The notes below the pieces were generated by a model that was not told the origin of the DNA, did no database searches, and saw only the letters and a program-made list of their open reading frames with translations. Made by a program: the position numbers and the translations under genes. Shown piece after piece: positions 35,001 to 43,767 of a DNA stretch of 64,000 nt (positions are counted from its first letter, which is position 1; each line of letters starts with the position of its first letter). The DNA comes from Marixanthomonas spongiae (GTDB taxonomy: Bacteria > Bacteroidota > Bacteroidia > Flavobacteriales > Flavobacteriaceae), in contig NZ_QEHR01000006.1 in NCBI RefSeq assembly GCF_003095375.1, positions 62,001-126,000 on the forward strand, in the 5' to 3' direction.

Positions 35001-35741
35001 ATGTCCAAAGCCCTTGTGGTGATACCAACATACAACGAAATTGAAAACATTGAGCGGTTGTTGCGCAATGTTTTTTCGTTGCGGATGGATTTTCATATCC
35101 TCGTGGTCGATGACAACTCGCCCGATGGCACGGCCCAAGCTGTAGCATCGCTCTTTGCCGAATACCCTGAACATCTTTTTATGCTGAAACGTGAAAAAAA
35201 ATCGGGATTGGGCACCGCTTATATCGCGGGTTTTAAATGGGCGTTGCAACGCGATTACGAGTACATTTTTGAAATGGACGCCGATTTTTCGCACAACCCC
35301 AACGATTTGATACGGCTTTACAATGCTTGCCGTAAAAACGGTGCTGATGTCGCCATTGGATCGCGATATGTAAAAGGGGTAAACGTCGTAAACTGGCCTA
35401 TGTCTCGGGTACTGCTCTCTTGGGGCGCTTCAAAATACGTGCGGTTCATAACCGGCATGGATATTTACGACACCACGGCAGGGTTTGTGTGCTACCGAAG
35501 AAAAGTACTGGAAAAAATAAACTTGAACAAAATACAGTTTGTGGGCTATGCCTTTCAAATAGAAATGAAATTTAAAGCCTATCTGGCCAAGTTCAAGATA
35601 GAAGAAGTGCCTGTTATTTTTACCGATAGAACCCGGGGCGAATCCAAAATGGACACCAGGATTATTTCTGAAGCGATTTTTGGCGTGATAAAAATGAAAT
35701 TCAACAGTCTGTTTGGCAACACTAATTTTAATGAAATTTAA
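35001..35741 (+). CDS. Polyprenol monophosphomannose synthase-like glycosyltransferase
   Basis: GT2-family enzyme, 246 residues, close to dolichol/polyprenol phosphate mannose synthases (Dpm1 type). It would transfer a sugar, usually mannose, from a nucleotide donor to a lipid phosphate. Visible motifs: VVIPTYNEIENIERLL, VVDDNSPDGTAQ, EMDADFSHNPND and FTDRTRGESKMD. There is no membrane domain, so it acts at the inner face of the membrane. The next gene, pyrC, begins at the very next base after the stop. Confidence 0.9.
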   Translation: MSKALVVIPTYNEIENIERLLRNVFSLRMDFHILVVDDNSPDGTAQAVASLFAEYPEHLFMLKREKKSGLGTAYIAGFKWALQRDYEYIFEMDADFSHNPNDLIRLYNACRKNGADVAIGSRYVKGVNVVNWPMSRVLLSWGASKYVRFITGMDIYDTTAGFVCYRRKVLEKINLNKIQFVGYAFQIEMKFKAYLAKFKIEEVPVIFTDRTRGESKMDTRIISEAIFGVIKMKFNSLFGNTNFNEI

Positions 35742-37082
35742 ATGAACACCATTTTAATAAAAAACGCAAACATTGTTAACGAAGGAAGCATTTTTCAAGG
35801 CGACGTGCTTATTGAAAACGATCGAATATCGGAGGTTTCCAATAGCATCAGCGCTAAATCTTCCGAAACTAAAATCATCGATGCAGACGGGCAATACTTA
35901 TTGCCGGGAATGATAGACGATCAGGTTCATTTCAGGGAACCCGGCCTTACCCACAAAGCCGATATTGAAACCGAATCCAAAGCTGCGGTTGCCGGTGGGA
36001 TCACTACCTTTATTGAAATGCCCAATACCATTCCGCAGGCAACGACCATCGACCTGCTGGAAGAAAAGTTTGCCATCGCCAAAAAAACCTCTTGGGCCAA
36101 TTACAGCTTCATGTTTGGCGGGACGAATGACAACTTGGACGAAATTTTGAAAGTAGACCCAAAAAAGGTGGCGGGGCTGAAACTGTTTCTGGGTTCTTCA
36201 ACCGGGAATATGTTGGTGGACGATCTGGAAACCATCGAAAATATTTTCAGTAAAACAAAGTTGTTGATTTCCACGCATTGTGAAGACGAGGCTACCATCA
36301 AGAAAAACTTAGAAGCACATATTAAAGAATATGGCGACGATATTCCTATAGAAAAACATCCGGTCATCAGGAGCGAGGAGGCCTGTTACCTTTCTTCTTC
36401 AAAAGCCATAGAACTGGCCAAGAAAACTGGCGCACGCTTGCATGTGTTCCATCTTTCAACTGCAAAAGAAACCAAACTCTTCAGCAATAAAAAACCACTT
36501 TCAGAAAAGAAAATAACAGCTGAGGTGTGCATTCATCATTTATGGTTTAGCGACGAAGATTATAAAACCAAAGGCACCAAAATTAAATGGAATCCGGCCG
36601 TTAAAACCGCAAAAGACCGCGATGGGCTGCTCAAAGCCTTAAAAAACGATCGTATCGATGTAATTGCAACCGACCACGCCCCGCATACCAAAGAAGAAAA
36701 AAACAACGTGTATACCAAAGCGCCATCTGGAGGGCCCTTAGTGCAGCACGCCCTTGCTGCTTTAATGGAACTGTACCATAAAGGACTTATCTCTTTGGAA
36801 AAAATAGTGGAAAAAACCGCGCACAATCCGGCCATTTTATTTCAAATTAAAGACCGGGGCTATATTAGGCGTGGTTACAAAGCAGATTTGGTGTTGATGG
36901 ACCTGCAATCGCCCTGGACGGTGAACAAAGAGAACATTCTCTACAAATGCGGTTGGTCACCTTTTGAGGGCACTACCTTTAAATCGCGTGTAACACACAC
37001 TTTTGTAAATGGGACGTTGGCCTATGAAAATTTAAAATTTCCCAACAGAAGCCACGGCGAACGCATAACTTTTGACCGGTGA
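35742..37082 (+). CDS. pyrC: Dihydroorotase (class I type, QxH variant)
   Basis: Amidohydrolase of the pyrimidine pathway (carbamoyl aspartate to dihydroorotate), 446 residues. The metal-site segment reads MIDDQVHFREPG, where class I enzymes usually have DxHxH; Gln replaces the first His. Other expected residues are present: STHCEDEAT, HVFHLSTAKE, and ATDHAPHT with the catalytic Asp. I recall QxH as usual in Bacteroidota homologues, so it is likely a lineage variant rather than a dead enzyme. It joins the GT2 gene without a gap and overlaps the DUF4296 gene by one base. Confidence 0.9.
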   Translation: MNTILIKNANIVNEGSIFQGDVLIENDRISEVSNSISAKSSETKIIDADGQYLLPGMIDDQVHFREPGLTHKADIETESKAAVAGGITTFIEMPNTIPQATTIDLLEEKFAIAKKTSWANYSFMFGGTNDNLDEILKVDPKKVAGLKLFLGSSTGNMLVDDLETIENIFSKTKLLISTHCEDEATIKKNLEAHIKEYGDDIPIEKHPVIRSEEACYLSSSKAIELAKKTGARLHVFHLSTAKETKLFSNKKPLSEKKITAEVCIHHLWFSDEDYKTKGTKIKWNPAVKTAKDRDGLLKALKNDRIDVIATDHAPHTKEEKNNVYTKAPSGGPLVQHALAALMELYHKGLISLEKIVEKTAHNPAILFQIKDRGYIRRGYKADLVLMDLQSPWTVNKENILYKCGWSPFEGTTFKSRVTHTFVNGTLAYENLKFPNRSHGERITFDR

Positions 37083-37540
37083 TGAAATACATATTTCCCA
37101 TACTGCTGTGTATTTTTTTGGGTTGTCAAAGTGTGGAAAAGCCCGAAAAGCCGGATAACCTCATCCCAAAGGAAAAAATGGTCGATATGATGTTGGAATC
37201 GTATTTGAGCAATGCTGCCCGCAGTGTGAACAACCGTAAAATACGCTCCTACGGTCTTAAGCTCGACTCGTTGCTTTACGCGAAATACAGAGTGGACAGC
37301 CTGCAGTTTGCCAAAAGCAATACCTACTACGCCGCCGATTTGGAAACCTATCAAGAAATGTTCACAACCATAGAGGAGCGATTGAAGGCTCTAAAAAAAG
37401 AAGCCGATAGCATTCAAAAGGTCAAGGAGGCAAAAAAAGAGAACCAAAAAACCGAGGAAGAAAAAGAAAAGGACTCCATTCTTAAAAAATCGGGTTTGGG
37501 GCCGGCCCTACAATCGGCTTCTCAAGACTCGCTTGAATAG
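37082..37540 (+). CDS. DUF4296 lipoprotein
   Basis: 152 residues from ATG 37082, with a lipoprotein signal (LLCIFLGCQS) and a helical body containing LIPKEKMVDMMLESYLSNAARSVN, the DUF4296 signature, then a Lys/Glu-rich tail. Function unknown. ATG 37082 overlaps the pyrC stop (TGATG), so the genes are coupled. The 3' end overlaps the convergent SDR gene by 19 bases. Confidence 0.85.
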   Translation: MKYIFPILLCIFLGCQSVEKPEKPDNLIPKEKMVDMMLESYLSNAARSVNNRKIRSYGLKLDSLLYAKYRVDSLQFAKSNTYYAADLETYQEMFTTIEERLKALKKEADSIQKVKEAKKENQKTEEEKEKDSILKKSGLGPALQSASQDSLE

Positions 37541-38535
37541 CGGTCTGTTACACGGTTCAAGGTTTGAACGATTGGCGTAAACTTAAAATCCAGTTCCGCT
37601 TCAATTTTCGAACTGTCGTAATTGGAAGTAGTGTATAACGAGTTCACGGTGGCTTTCAAGAGCTTTCGTTTGGTTCCAAAGATTTTGGACACCAGCCAGT
37701 CCAGTTTGCTAAAGAACAGCAACACCCATTTAGGAGCTCTTTTTTTAGGCGGTTTGGCACCAAATCTTTGTGCGATTGCAGTAAGCAGTTCTTTGTACTC
37801 TAAATTGTTGCCTACCACTATATAGGAAGTGTTTTTTAAGCCAGCCCGCATTCCATCGATCATCGCTTTTACAACGTCTTGCACATCGACCACGCCCATA
37901 CTGCCATCGGTATAAAAAGGAATTCCTTTTGAAGCGGTTTTAATGATAACCCCACTCCCCGAATTCCAAAATCCTTCGCCAATGATCACGCCTGGTTTTA
38001 TGATAACGGCATCCAAGCCCTCTTGTGTGCCGCGCCAAATCTCCATTTCGGCGCCGTATTTTGTAATGGCATAGACGTTGTTTTTTTCTTCTGGGTTCCA
38101 GTGGGTTTCTTCGGTAATGGGCCGTCCGTTTAGAGGAGTGCCCAAAGTGGCGACCGAGCTTACGTAACACATTTTTTTTACCGAATGGGCCAAACAGAGG
38201 TTCACGACATTTGCCGTGCCTTCCACATTGGCCTTTTTCAGTTTTTTGTAGTGTTTGGGATCAAAACTGATGTAGGCGGCGGCGTGATAGACGTGGGTTA
38301 TGCCTTTAAATGCATCGGTCAAGGCAGGGATGTCGGTTATATTGGCTACCTGCCATTCAATTTTGTTGAAAAGCGTTTCGGCTTCATCAGCAGCTGCATA
38401 ATACCTGAAAATCTTTTTCACAGCTTGCAAATCGCTCGATTTTCTGTGAATGGCACGCACTTTTTTGTTTTCCTTCAGAAGAAAATACAACAAATGCGAC
38501 CCTACCAATCCTGTGCCTCCAGTAACTAAAATCAT
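37522..38535 (-). CDS. NAD-dependent epimerase/dehydratase (extended SDR)
   Basis: 337 residues with the NAD motif VTGGTGLVGSHLL (4-16) and catalytic YAITK in the middle, the extended SDR signature. The middle and C-terminal parts resemble nucleoside-diphosphate-sugar epimerases and dihydroflavonol-reductase-like enzymes; the substrate cannot be assigned. The -7 box TATTTTTA is only four bases upstream of ATG 38535. Confidence 0.85.
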   Translation of the reverse strand: MILVTGGTGLVGSHLLYFLLKENKKVRAIHRKSSDLQAVKKIFRYYAAADEAETLFNKIEWQVANITDIPALTDAFKGITHVYHAAAYISFDPKHYKKLKKANVEGTANVVNLCLAHSVKKMCYVSSVATLGTPLNGRPITEETHWNPEEKNNVYAITKYGAEMEIWRGTQEGLDAVIIKPGVIIGEGFWNSGSGVIIKTASKGIPFYTDGSMGVVDVQDVVKAMIDGMRAGLKNTSYIVVGNNLEYKELLTAIAQRFGAKPPKKRAPKWVLLFFSKLDWLVSKIFGTKRKLLKATVNSLYTTSNYDSSKIEAELDFKFTPIVQTLNRVTDRYSSES

Positions 38536-38539
38536 GTTG

Positions 38540-38547
38540 TAAAAATA
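38540..38547 (-). promoter_or_regulatory. -7 box TATTTTTA four bases from the SDR start
   Basis: Minus-strand TAnnTTTA ending four bases before ATG 38535, predicting a leaderless transcript. Confidence 0.45.
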
Positions 38548-38588
38548 GGCTTTTTTAAACTATTCTTTTCTGTTACGGGCATTGGGTT

Positions 38589-38596
38589 TATCTTTG
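38589..38596 (+). promoter_or_regulatory. -7 box TATCTTTG of tyrS
   Basis: Perfect TAnnTTTG, 30 bases before the GTG start of tyrS. Confidence 0.5.
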
Positions 38597-38626
38597 CCGA
38601 AATAGTATAAATTAAAATTTTAAAAA

Positions 38627-39919
38627 GTGAAGAATTTCGTTGAAGAATTGCAATGGCGCGGTATGGTGCACGATGTAATGCCCGGTACCGAGAAACATTT
38701 AAAGGAACAAATGCGTGCCGCTTATGTGGGTTTTGACCCAACGGCCGATTCCTTGCACATTGGGAACTTGGTCCCCATTATGCTGTTGTCCTTCTATCAA
38801 CGCTGCGGTCATAAGCCGTTTGCCCTGGTAGGCGGTGCAACTGGGATGATTGGCGATCCTTCCGGCAAATCGAACGAACGCAATTTATTGGACGAACAGA
38901 CCTTGCAGCACAATCAAAATTGTGTAAAAAAGCAACTGTCGCAGTTTTTGGACTTTTCTTCGGGCGCCGAAAACCAAGCTGTTCTGGTCAACAACTACGA
39001 CTGGATGAAAGAATTTTCTTTTTTGGGTTTTATCCGCGATGTGGGCAAGCACATAACCGTTAATTATATGATGGCGAAAGACTCGGTTAAAAAACGTTTG
39101 ACCGGTGAAGCTGCCGATGGCATGTCCTTTACCGAATTTACCTACCAAATGGTACAGGGATATGATTTTTACCATTTGTACAAAAACCACAACTGCACCC
39201 TGCAAATGGGCGGCAGCGACCAATGGGGCAATATCACTACGGGAACTGAGATGATTCGACGTATCTGTGGCGGAAAAGGCTATGCGCTAACTTGCCCGTT
39301 GATTACCAAAAGCGATGGCAGTAAATTTGGGAAAAGCGAAGGCGGCAATGTTTGGTTGGATGCCAAAAAAACGTCTCCCTATAAGTTTTACCAATACTGG
39401 TTGAATACAAGCGACGAAGATGCCGAAAAGTACATCAAGATATTCACTTTCTTGGATAAAGAAACCATCGAAACCTTGATTGCCGAACATAAGGAAGCCC
39501 CACATGCCCGTTTGTTGCAAAAGCGCTTGGCAAAAGAAGTAACCGTTACGGTACATAATGAAGAGGAATATGAAAAAGCGGTACAAGCTTCGGAAATATT
39601 ATTTGGGAAATCCACTTCGGCCGATTTAAAAAACTTGGACGAGCAGACCTTTTTAGACGTGTTTGAAGGTGTGCCACAAGCTGAAATAAGCAAAACCGAA
39701 TTGGAAAACGGACTGGACATCATTGCGGCACTGGCCTCAGAAACCGATTTTTTGAAATCGAATGGCGAAGCCCGGCGGGCATTGAAACAGAACTCCATTT
39801 CGGTAAATAAAGAGAAAGTAGCGGAGGGTTATTCAATCACCGCGGATGATTTGATCAACAATCAATTTGTGCTGTTGCAACGTGGTAAAAAGAATTACTT
39901 TATCATTAAAGCTATATAA
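38627..39919 (+). CDS. tyrS: Tyrosine--tRNA ligase
   Basis: Class I synthetase charging tRNA-Tyr, 430 residues. It has the HIGH-like [17 protein letters not shown] in the tyrosine/tRNA site, the KMSKS-like KFGKS, and a C-terminal S4-like RNA-binding domain ([20 protein letters not shown]). The start is GTG 38627 ([16 protein letters not shown]), which matches relatives. The gene stops three bases before the AT-rich lipoprotein gene. Confidence 0.97.
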   Translation: MKNFVEELQWRGMVHDVMPGTEKHLKEQMRAAYVGFDPTADSLHIGNLVPIMLLSFYQRCGHKPFALVGGATGMIGDPSGKSNERNLLDEQTLQHNQNCVKKQLSQFLDFSSGAENQAVLVNNYDWMKEFSFLGFIRDVGKHITVNYMMAKDSVKKRLTGEAADGMSFTEFTYQMVQGYDFYHLYKNHNCTLQMGGSDQWGNITTGTEMIRRICGGKGYALTCPLITKSDGSKFGKSEGGNVWLDAKKTSPYKFYQYWLNTSDEDAEKYIKIFTFLDKETIETLIAEHKEAPHARLLQKRLAKEVTVTVHNEEEYEKAVQASEILFGKSTSADLKNLDEQTFLDVFEGVPQAEISKTELENGLDIIAALASETDFLKSNGEARRALKQNSISVNKEKVAEGYSITADDLINNQFVLLQRGKKNYFIIKAI

Positions 39920-39922
39920 CCT

Positions 39923-40630
39923 ATGAAAAAATTTCTCTTCACAACCTTTATATTTTCAGTTGTTATTTTAGCGTTTTGTAGCTGTAATCAAAAAGAAAAT
40001 ATTTATGAGGAAGAGTTTGAACAAGCTGTATTTTATGAATTATTTCCTGCAATATTGGATTCACTTCATTATGATAAACGTTTAATGCCTCCAGCTCCAC
40101 CACCATCTTCTTTTGTTAATTCAAATGGAATTAGAATTGAATATGACTCCATTAACTATAAACAAGTTATGGAAAATTGGAAGATACATAAACAAAAGAT
40201 TTTGAAAGATACAGCTTCAGTTTATTTAATAGTTTCGGATTCCATAGAAAACATAGAACGCAACGACCTTTATAAATTAAAAAATCATTTTGACAAACAA
40301 AATATAACAATAGAAACTAATGATCTTAAACTTAAAGAAGGATATAGAGTCGATTTGAAAAAATTAAAAGCTAAGGATAAAAAAATCAAGTTTAAGTATA
40401 GATCAGAATTTCCAAAAGGTCGTGACTTTTGGAAAAATAATTATAATATTTATATAGCTGCGTCAATAAGTTTTGATCATATTTTATTCGATAAAACAAA
40501 AAACTTTGGTGTTTTAAATGCTGGGTATACTTTGGGAATTTTGAGTGGAAATGGCGTCCGAATTTTTATTAAGAAAGAAGCAAACGGAAAATGGGTTATC
40601 GATGATATTGTTGGAACTTGGGTTTCATGA
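39923..40630 (+). CDS. AT-rich lipoprotein of unknown function
   Basis: 235 residues with a lipoprotein signal ending SCN (about 1-20, Cys20). The body is Lys/Ile/Asn-rich with no recognised domain; it ends VLNAGYTLGILSGNGVRIFIKKEANGKWVIDDIVGTWVS, reminiscent of small conserved tails in other flavobacterial lipoproteins. The DNA is clearly richer in A+T, with AT-ending codons, than tyrS before it, suggesting acquisition. It sits three bases after the tyrS stop, so it may depend on tyrS transcription. Confidence 0.7.
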   Translation: MKKFLFTTFIFSVVILAFCSCNQKENIYEEEFEQAVFYELFPAILDSLHYDKRLMPPAPPPSSFVNSNGIRIEYDSINYKQVMENWKIHKQKILKDTASVYLIVSDSIENIERNDLYKLKNHFDKQNITIETNDLKLKEGYRVDLKKLKAKDKKIKFKYRSEFPKGRDFWKNNYNIYIAASISFDHILFDKTKNFGVLNAGYTLGILSGNGVRIFIKKEANGKWVIDDIVGTWVS

Positions 40631-40635
40631 ATAAG

Positions 40636-40668
40636 AAAACCCCGTTTCCTAAGCAGGAGCGGGGCTTT
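40636..40668 (-). terminator. Terminator hairpin, best read on the minus strand
   Basis: CCCCG-TT-TCCT-AAGC-AGGA-G-CGGGG on the plus strand; the minus strand ends the hairpin with TTTTCTT. Thus it looks like an end for minus-strand RNA (the LuxE-like gene or a small RNA upstream), though it may also stop the lipoprotein gene. Confidence 0.65.
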
Positions 40669-40756
40669 CCCAATTAACTAACCAACCAATTATGAACTGA
40701 GCCCGAAAGCTCAAGACATCTTTGCACTAGGGTAGTCGTATATCTTTTGATTGCTT
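40637..40756 (-). ncRNA. Candidate small RNA or long structured 3' UTR
   Basis: Speculative. The minus strand from about 40756 to 40637 has a -7-like TATATTTA (40762-40769), a hairpin TGAGC-TTTCGG-GCTCA (40698-40713), and a repetitive stretch of GGTTGGTTAG near 40680. It ends in a strong terminator (40636-40668). No ORF of note. It lies after the LuxE-like gene stop (40805), so it may instead be that gene's 3' UTR. A search against flavobacterial RNA families such as Flavo-1 would test this. Confidence 0.3.
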
Positions 40757-40804
40757 ACAGATAAATATATAAATTTAGTATTTAATTAACTTTATAACAG
40801 GAAG

Positions 40805-41779
40805 TTACAAGACCATAAGGTTGCAGCCACGTATATCACTGTCGTCAAATCGGCCCAGGACTTCAAAACTTCCGTTTGAGTGGGTTTTTCCTAAATCTTG
40901 TGTCGCTATAAAACTGCAAGAATACAAATTTGCCAAATCGATTACGTTTATGCCTCCGGTTTTACCATTGACATAGGTAAAGGGATCTTCGGTATCCCGG
41001 GTCAGGATTTTCAGCCAAGGCGGGCAGGAAAACATCCCGTTTCCGGTGGAATAGGCTTGCGAGAGCAGTTCAGTCATACCGTATTCGCTGTGGATTTCAG
41101 CAACACCAAAACCTTGCTGAAGCACTACGTGCAGCTCTTCTTTTATCATTTCTTTTCTGCGACCTTTCATGCCTCCCGTTTCCATAACAATCGTGTTTTT
41201 TAACTCAAACGGGTGTGTTTCCATTAAATCCAACAAGGCATACGATACACCCAACAACAACGTTTTTTTTCCTTCGGCTTCTAAGTAGGTGAGTTTTTCG
41301 ATCAAGGCATCCATGTCGTGCAAATAAAAACCGCTGTCAGGGTTGTTGCTTTGCTGTATCAGCGAATTGACCATATAAATCAACGAAGAGCCTTCGCGTT
41401 CCAAATAGGATGGCAATAGCGCTAAAATGGTATAATCAGCAGGGTTTCCATATTGTTTTTGAAAAGCTTGGTTAAAACTGGCTTCATACAGGTTTGTGCT
41501 GGCTACATAGTGTTTGCTGGTTATGCTCCCGGTGGTACCGCTGCTGGTAAAAACAGTTTGTTCTTGGCGGTCTTGGGCAATAATCCGGTGGCTTTTGAAA
41601 AATTGGATAGGCAGAAAGGGGATTTCAGAAATTTCGGTTACCTGTTTCGGGGCAACTTGCAGCGCGAGGCAAAATTGGCGGTACACTTCTACATTTTCAT
41701 ATTGATAGCGAAACACCGATAGCGCCACTTTTTTAAAGTCTTCTGGTGTCTGTATGTTAAAGATTTTTTCGTGCGGCAT
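40805..41779 (-). CDS. LuxE-like acyl-protein synthetase
   Basis: 324 residues from ATG 41779 (MPHEKIFNIQTPEDFKK). It contains an ATP/AMP-binding phosphate loop, FTSSGTTGSITSKHY, and the LuxE-family segments MLALLPSYLEREGSSL-like LALLPSYLEREGSSLIYM and EYGMTELLSQAYS. LuxE activates fatty acids as acyl-AMP/acyl-protein in luminescence; stand-alone homologues in Bacteroidota have unknown acyl substrates. A TATTTTTG box at 41800-41807 lies downstream of an earlier ATG (41863), which argues for 41779. No lux genes are nearby. Confidence 0.82.
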   Translation of the reverse strand: MPHEKIFNIQTPEDFKKVALSVFRYQYENVEVYRQFCLALQVAPKQVTEISEIPFLPIQFFKSHRIIAQDRQEQTVFTSSGTTGSITSKHYVASTNLYEASFNQAFQKQYGNPADYTILALLPSYLEREGSSLIYMVNSLIQQSNNPDSGFYLHDMDALIEKLTYLEAEGKKTLLLGVSYALLDLMETHPFELKNTIVMETGGMKGRRKEMIKEELHVVLQQGFGVAEIHSEYGMTELLSQAYSTGNGMFSCPPWLKILTRDTEDPFTYVNGKTGGINVIDLANLYSCSFIATQDLGKTHSNGSFEVLGRFDDSDIRGCNLMVL

Positions 41780-41799
41780 GGGTTTCAGAATGGACAGTT

Positions 41800-41807
41800 C
41801 AAAAATA
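41800..41807 (-). promoter_or_regulatory. -7 box TATTTTTG of the LuxE-like gene
   Basis: Perfect TAnnTTTG, 20 bases before ATG 41779 and just after the terminator of the T9SS gene. Confidence 0.55.
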
Positions 41808-41823
41808 AGAAAATAAAAAAGCC

Positions 41824-41855
41824 CCTGCCTAAACAGAAGCTTTTTAAAAAAATAA
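41824..41855 (-). terminator. Terminator of the T9SS cargo gene
   Basis: On the minus strand AAAGC..CTG-TTTAG-CAG..GCTTT with short interior bulges, followed by TTTTTATTTTC, about 15 bases after the stop at 41870. Confidence 0.65.
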
Positions 41856-41869
41856 GTTTGCAATATAAA

Positions 41870-42847
41870 TTACTTCACGACCAGTTTTTTGGCAACGGAA
41901 GCATCTCCTTGGCTTATTTTCATAATATATACACCGCTTGTAAGGTTTGCAATGTTCAATCGCTCGCCGTTTAAGGTGGTGTTGATCACTTGTTTTCCAA
42001 GAACATCAAAAACAGCAACTTGCTTTTCACCATCAGTTTTTGAAACGATGTTCACAAAGCCGTTGGATGCTGGGTTGGGATATATGGAAAATTGGCTGTC
42101 GTTATTGGTGTTTACATTAAGTGTGCCACCAACTTGAACGTTGTCGAAAAAGAAAGCTTCGCTAGAAGAATTCATACGACCTTCAATAACCAGTTGGATT
42201 TCTGTATCGGTCAACAAAGTGGCCGAACCGTTTTGCCAAGCTAATTGGTATTCTCCAGTCCCTGCATCAAAAGGTACTAAGTCGTCAATGTCGCTTCCGG
42301 TTGTGTCTATAATGTCTATTTCGGTACCATTGGTTAGGTCGCGAACATAAATACGCAGTCTATCGGACCCAGATTCGTTTACGGTACCGTCGCCTTCGTA
42401 GTTTCCGTTGGTAGGATCGCTGTTGATAGAAAAAAGATAATCTATCGTTAAATTAGGATCGGTTACGCCAGTTAGGTCAACCGTATCAAACTCCAAAATA
42501 AAGTTACCGTCTGCATCGCTTATTTGGTATCCTTTGTCACCATCGGTGTAAAGCACTTCAGAAGAAGGCGTAAAATCGGTAACGCCAACAAAGTCGCCAT
42601 CGCTTAAACCATCGCTTGGAGTGTCGTAAGGCTCATAACGGGCATCGAAACCCAACTCGCCACCTATAGATGTGTAATCTACCAAAGGTTCGTTTGCGTT
42701 GTTAACAAGGTCGTGGGCCGTTGCAGGATCATCTGTATCGGTGTATTTGCCGCTAAAAACTTCGGGTTCTTCAAAACTGGTTCCGGCAATTTGGGCAAAA
42801 GAAGCAACGCTTGCAAAAAGCGCAACCATTAAAGTAATTTTTTTCAT
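41870..42847 (-). CDS. Secreted protein with T9SS type A sorting domain
   Basis: 325 residues with a signal peptide (1-19, ending SFAQ), an acidic beta-rich region rich in Asp, Gly and Thr (Asp-rich blocks may bind Ca2+), and a C-terminal type IX secretion sorting domain (about 255-325: SIYPNPASNGFVNI, VAVFDVLGKQV, LTSGVYIMKI, KKLVVK). It should be exported by the Por/T9SS machinery to the cell surface. The body does not match a known enzyme. Start is ATG 42847; the ATG just before it (42850) is also possible. Confidence 0.88.
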   Translation of the reverse strand: MKKITLMVALFASVASFAQIAGTSFEEPEVFSGKYTDTDDPATAHDLVNNANEPLVDYTSIGGELGFDARYEPYDTPSDGLSDGDFVGVTDFTPSSEVLYTDGDKGYQISDADGNFILEFDTVDLTGVTDPNLTIDYLFSINSDPTNGNYEGDGTVNESGSDRLRIYVRDLTNGTEIDIIDTTGSDIDDLVPFDAGTGEYQLAWQNGSATLLTDTEIQLVIEGRMNSSSEAFFFDNVQVGGTLNVNTNNDSQFSIYPNPASNGFVNIVSKTDGEKQVAVFDVLGKQVINTTLNGERLNIANLTSGVYIMKISQGDASVAKKLVVK

Positions 42848-42928
42848 CATATATAAATTGTTTGATTATGTTACAAATATACACAAATCTATTTTAGATG
42901 TAACTATTCTTGCTCGGTTTATAGATTG

Positions 42929-42998
42929 CTTAACGTTAAGGTAATACACCCAAAGATAATAGCTCTCAACAACACATAGATGTTACAATATCGTTAAG
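42929..42998. promoter_or_regulatory. Palindrome and half-site upstream of the two-component pair
   Basis: CTTAACGTTAAG (42929-42940) is a perfect 12-base palindrome; its half CGTTAAG recurs at 42992-42998. Both lie in the 233-base divergent gap before the response regulator gene and could be operator sites. Function is inference. Confidence 0.35.
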
Positions 42999-43083
42999 AA
43001 TACCGGCAACGAACAATCCAAAAAAACAATATATGCTATCTTTAACCTTTTTGAAACACCTACGGTGATCATTCTAACGTATT

Positions 43084-43767
43084 ATGAAGAAAAAAGACAT
43101 TAAAATCCTCTTGGTTGACGACGAACCGGACATCTTGGAAATAGTTGGCTATAACCTCGCTACCGAAGGATACCAAGTTATTACTGCCGAAAACGGGAGG
43201 AAAGCAATAAAAAAAGCCAAAGAAGAACTGCCGCACCTTATCATCCTCGATGTTATGATGCCCGAAATGGACGGAATGGAAGCCTGCGAAAAAATGCGCA
43301 ATATCCCCCAATTGGCCGATACCATTATCACTTTTCTAACGGCCCGTGGCGAAGATTACTCCCAATTGGCCGGTTTTGATGCCGGTGCAGACGATTACAT
43401 CACCAAACCCATTAAGCCAAAAGTGCTGGTAAGCAAAGTAAAAGCTTTGTTGCGAAGGTATAAGGAGACCAAAGAAGAACCAGGTAAAATAAAATTGGGC
43501 GATTTAACCATTAATAGGGAAGAGTATAAAATTTTTTTGGGAAAAGAAGAGATGCTGTTGCCCAGAAAAGAGTTTGAGCTTTTGGCGTTACTGGCCTCAA
43601 AACCCGGAAAAGTGTTTAAGCGGGAAGTGATTTTAGATCGCGTTTGGGGCAATGACGTAGTCGTGGGTGGGAGGACCATCGATGTTCACATTAGAAAACT
43701 CCGTGAAAAGCTCGGGGATAAAAAATTCAAGACCGTTAAAGGTGTAGGGTATAAATTTGTAGTATAA
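43084..43767 (+). CDS. OmpR/PhoB-family response regulator
   Basis: 227 residues: receiver domain (6-122) with acidic pocket Asp12/Asp13, phospho-acceptor Asp56 (IILDVMMPEMDG), Thr and Lys (DDYITKPI), then a winged-helix DNA-binding domain (about 135-226) ending TVKGVGYKFVV. It stands directly before a cognate histidine kinase with no gap. The pairing resembles PhoB/PhoR of other bacteria, but the stimulus is not shown. A TATCTTTA box at 43037-43044 lies about 40 bases upstream. Confidence 0.93.
   Translation: MKKKDIKILLVDDEPDILEIVGYNLATEGYQVITAENGRKAIKKAKEELPHLIILDVMMPEMDGMEACEKMRNIPQLADTIITFLTARGEDYSQLAGFDAGADDYITKPIKPKVLVSKVKALLRRYKETKEEPGKIKLGDLTINREEYKIFLGKEEMLLPRKEFELLALLASKPGKVFKREVILDRVWGNDVVVGGRTIDVHIRKLREKLGDKKFKTVKGVGYKFVV

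Noticed and set aside
40670-40800. Small peptide gene after the lipoprotein
   Set aside because: No start codon with a plausible frame; structure fits a terminator and RNA better.
41780-41863. 28-residue extension of the LuxE-like protein
   Set aside because: It passes through the terminator of the upstream gene and the -7 box at 41800.
42929-43083. Possible CRISPR or tandem repeat array before the response regulator
   Set aside because: Only two half-sites recur; there is no regular repeat-spacer pattern.
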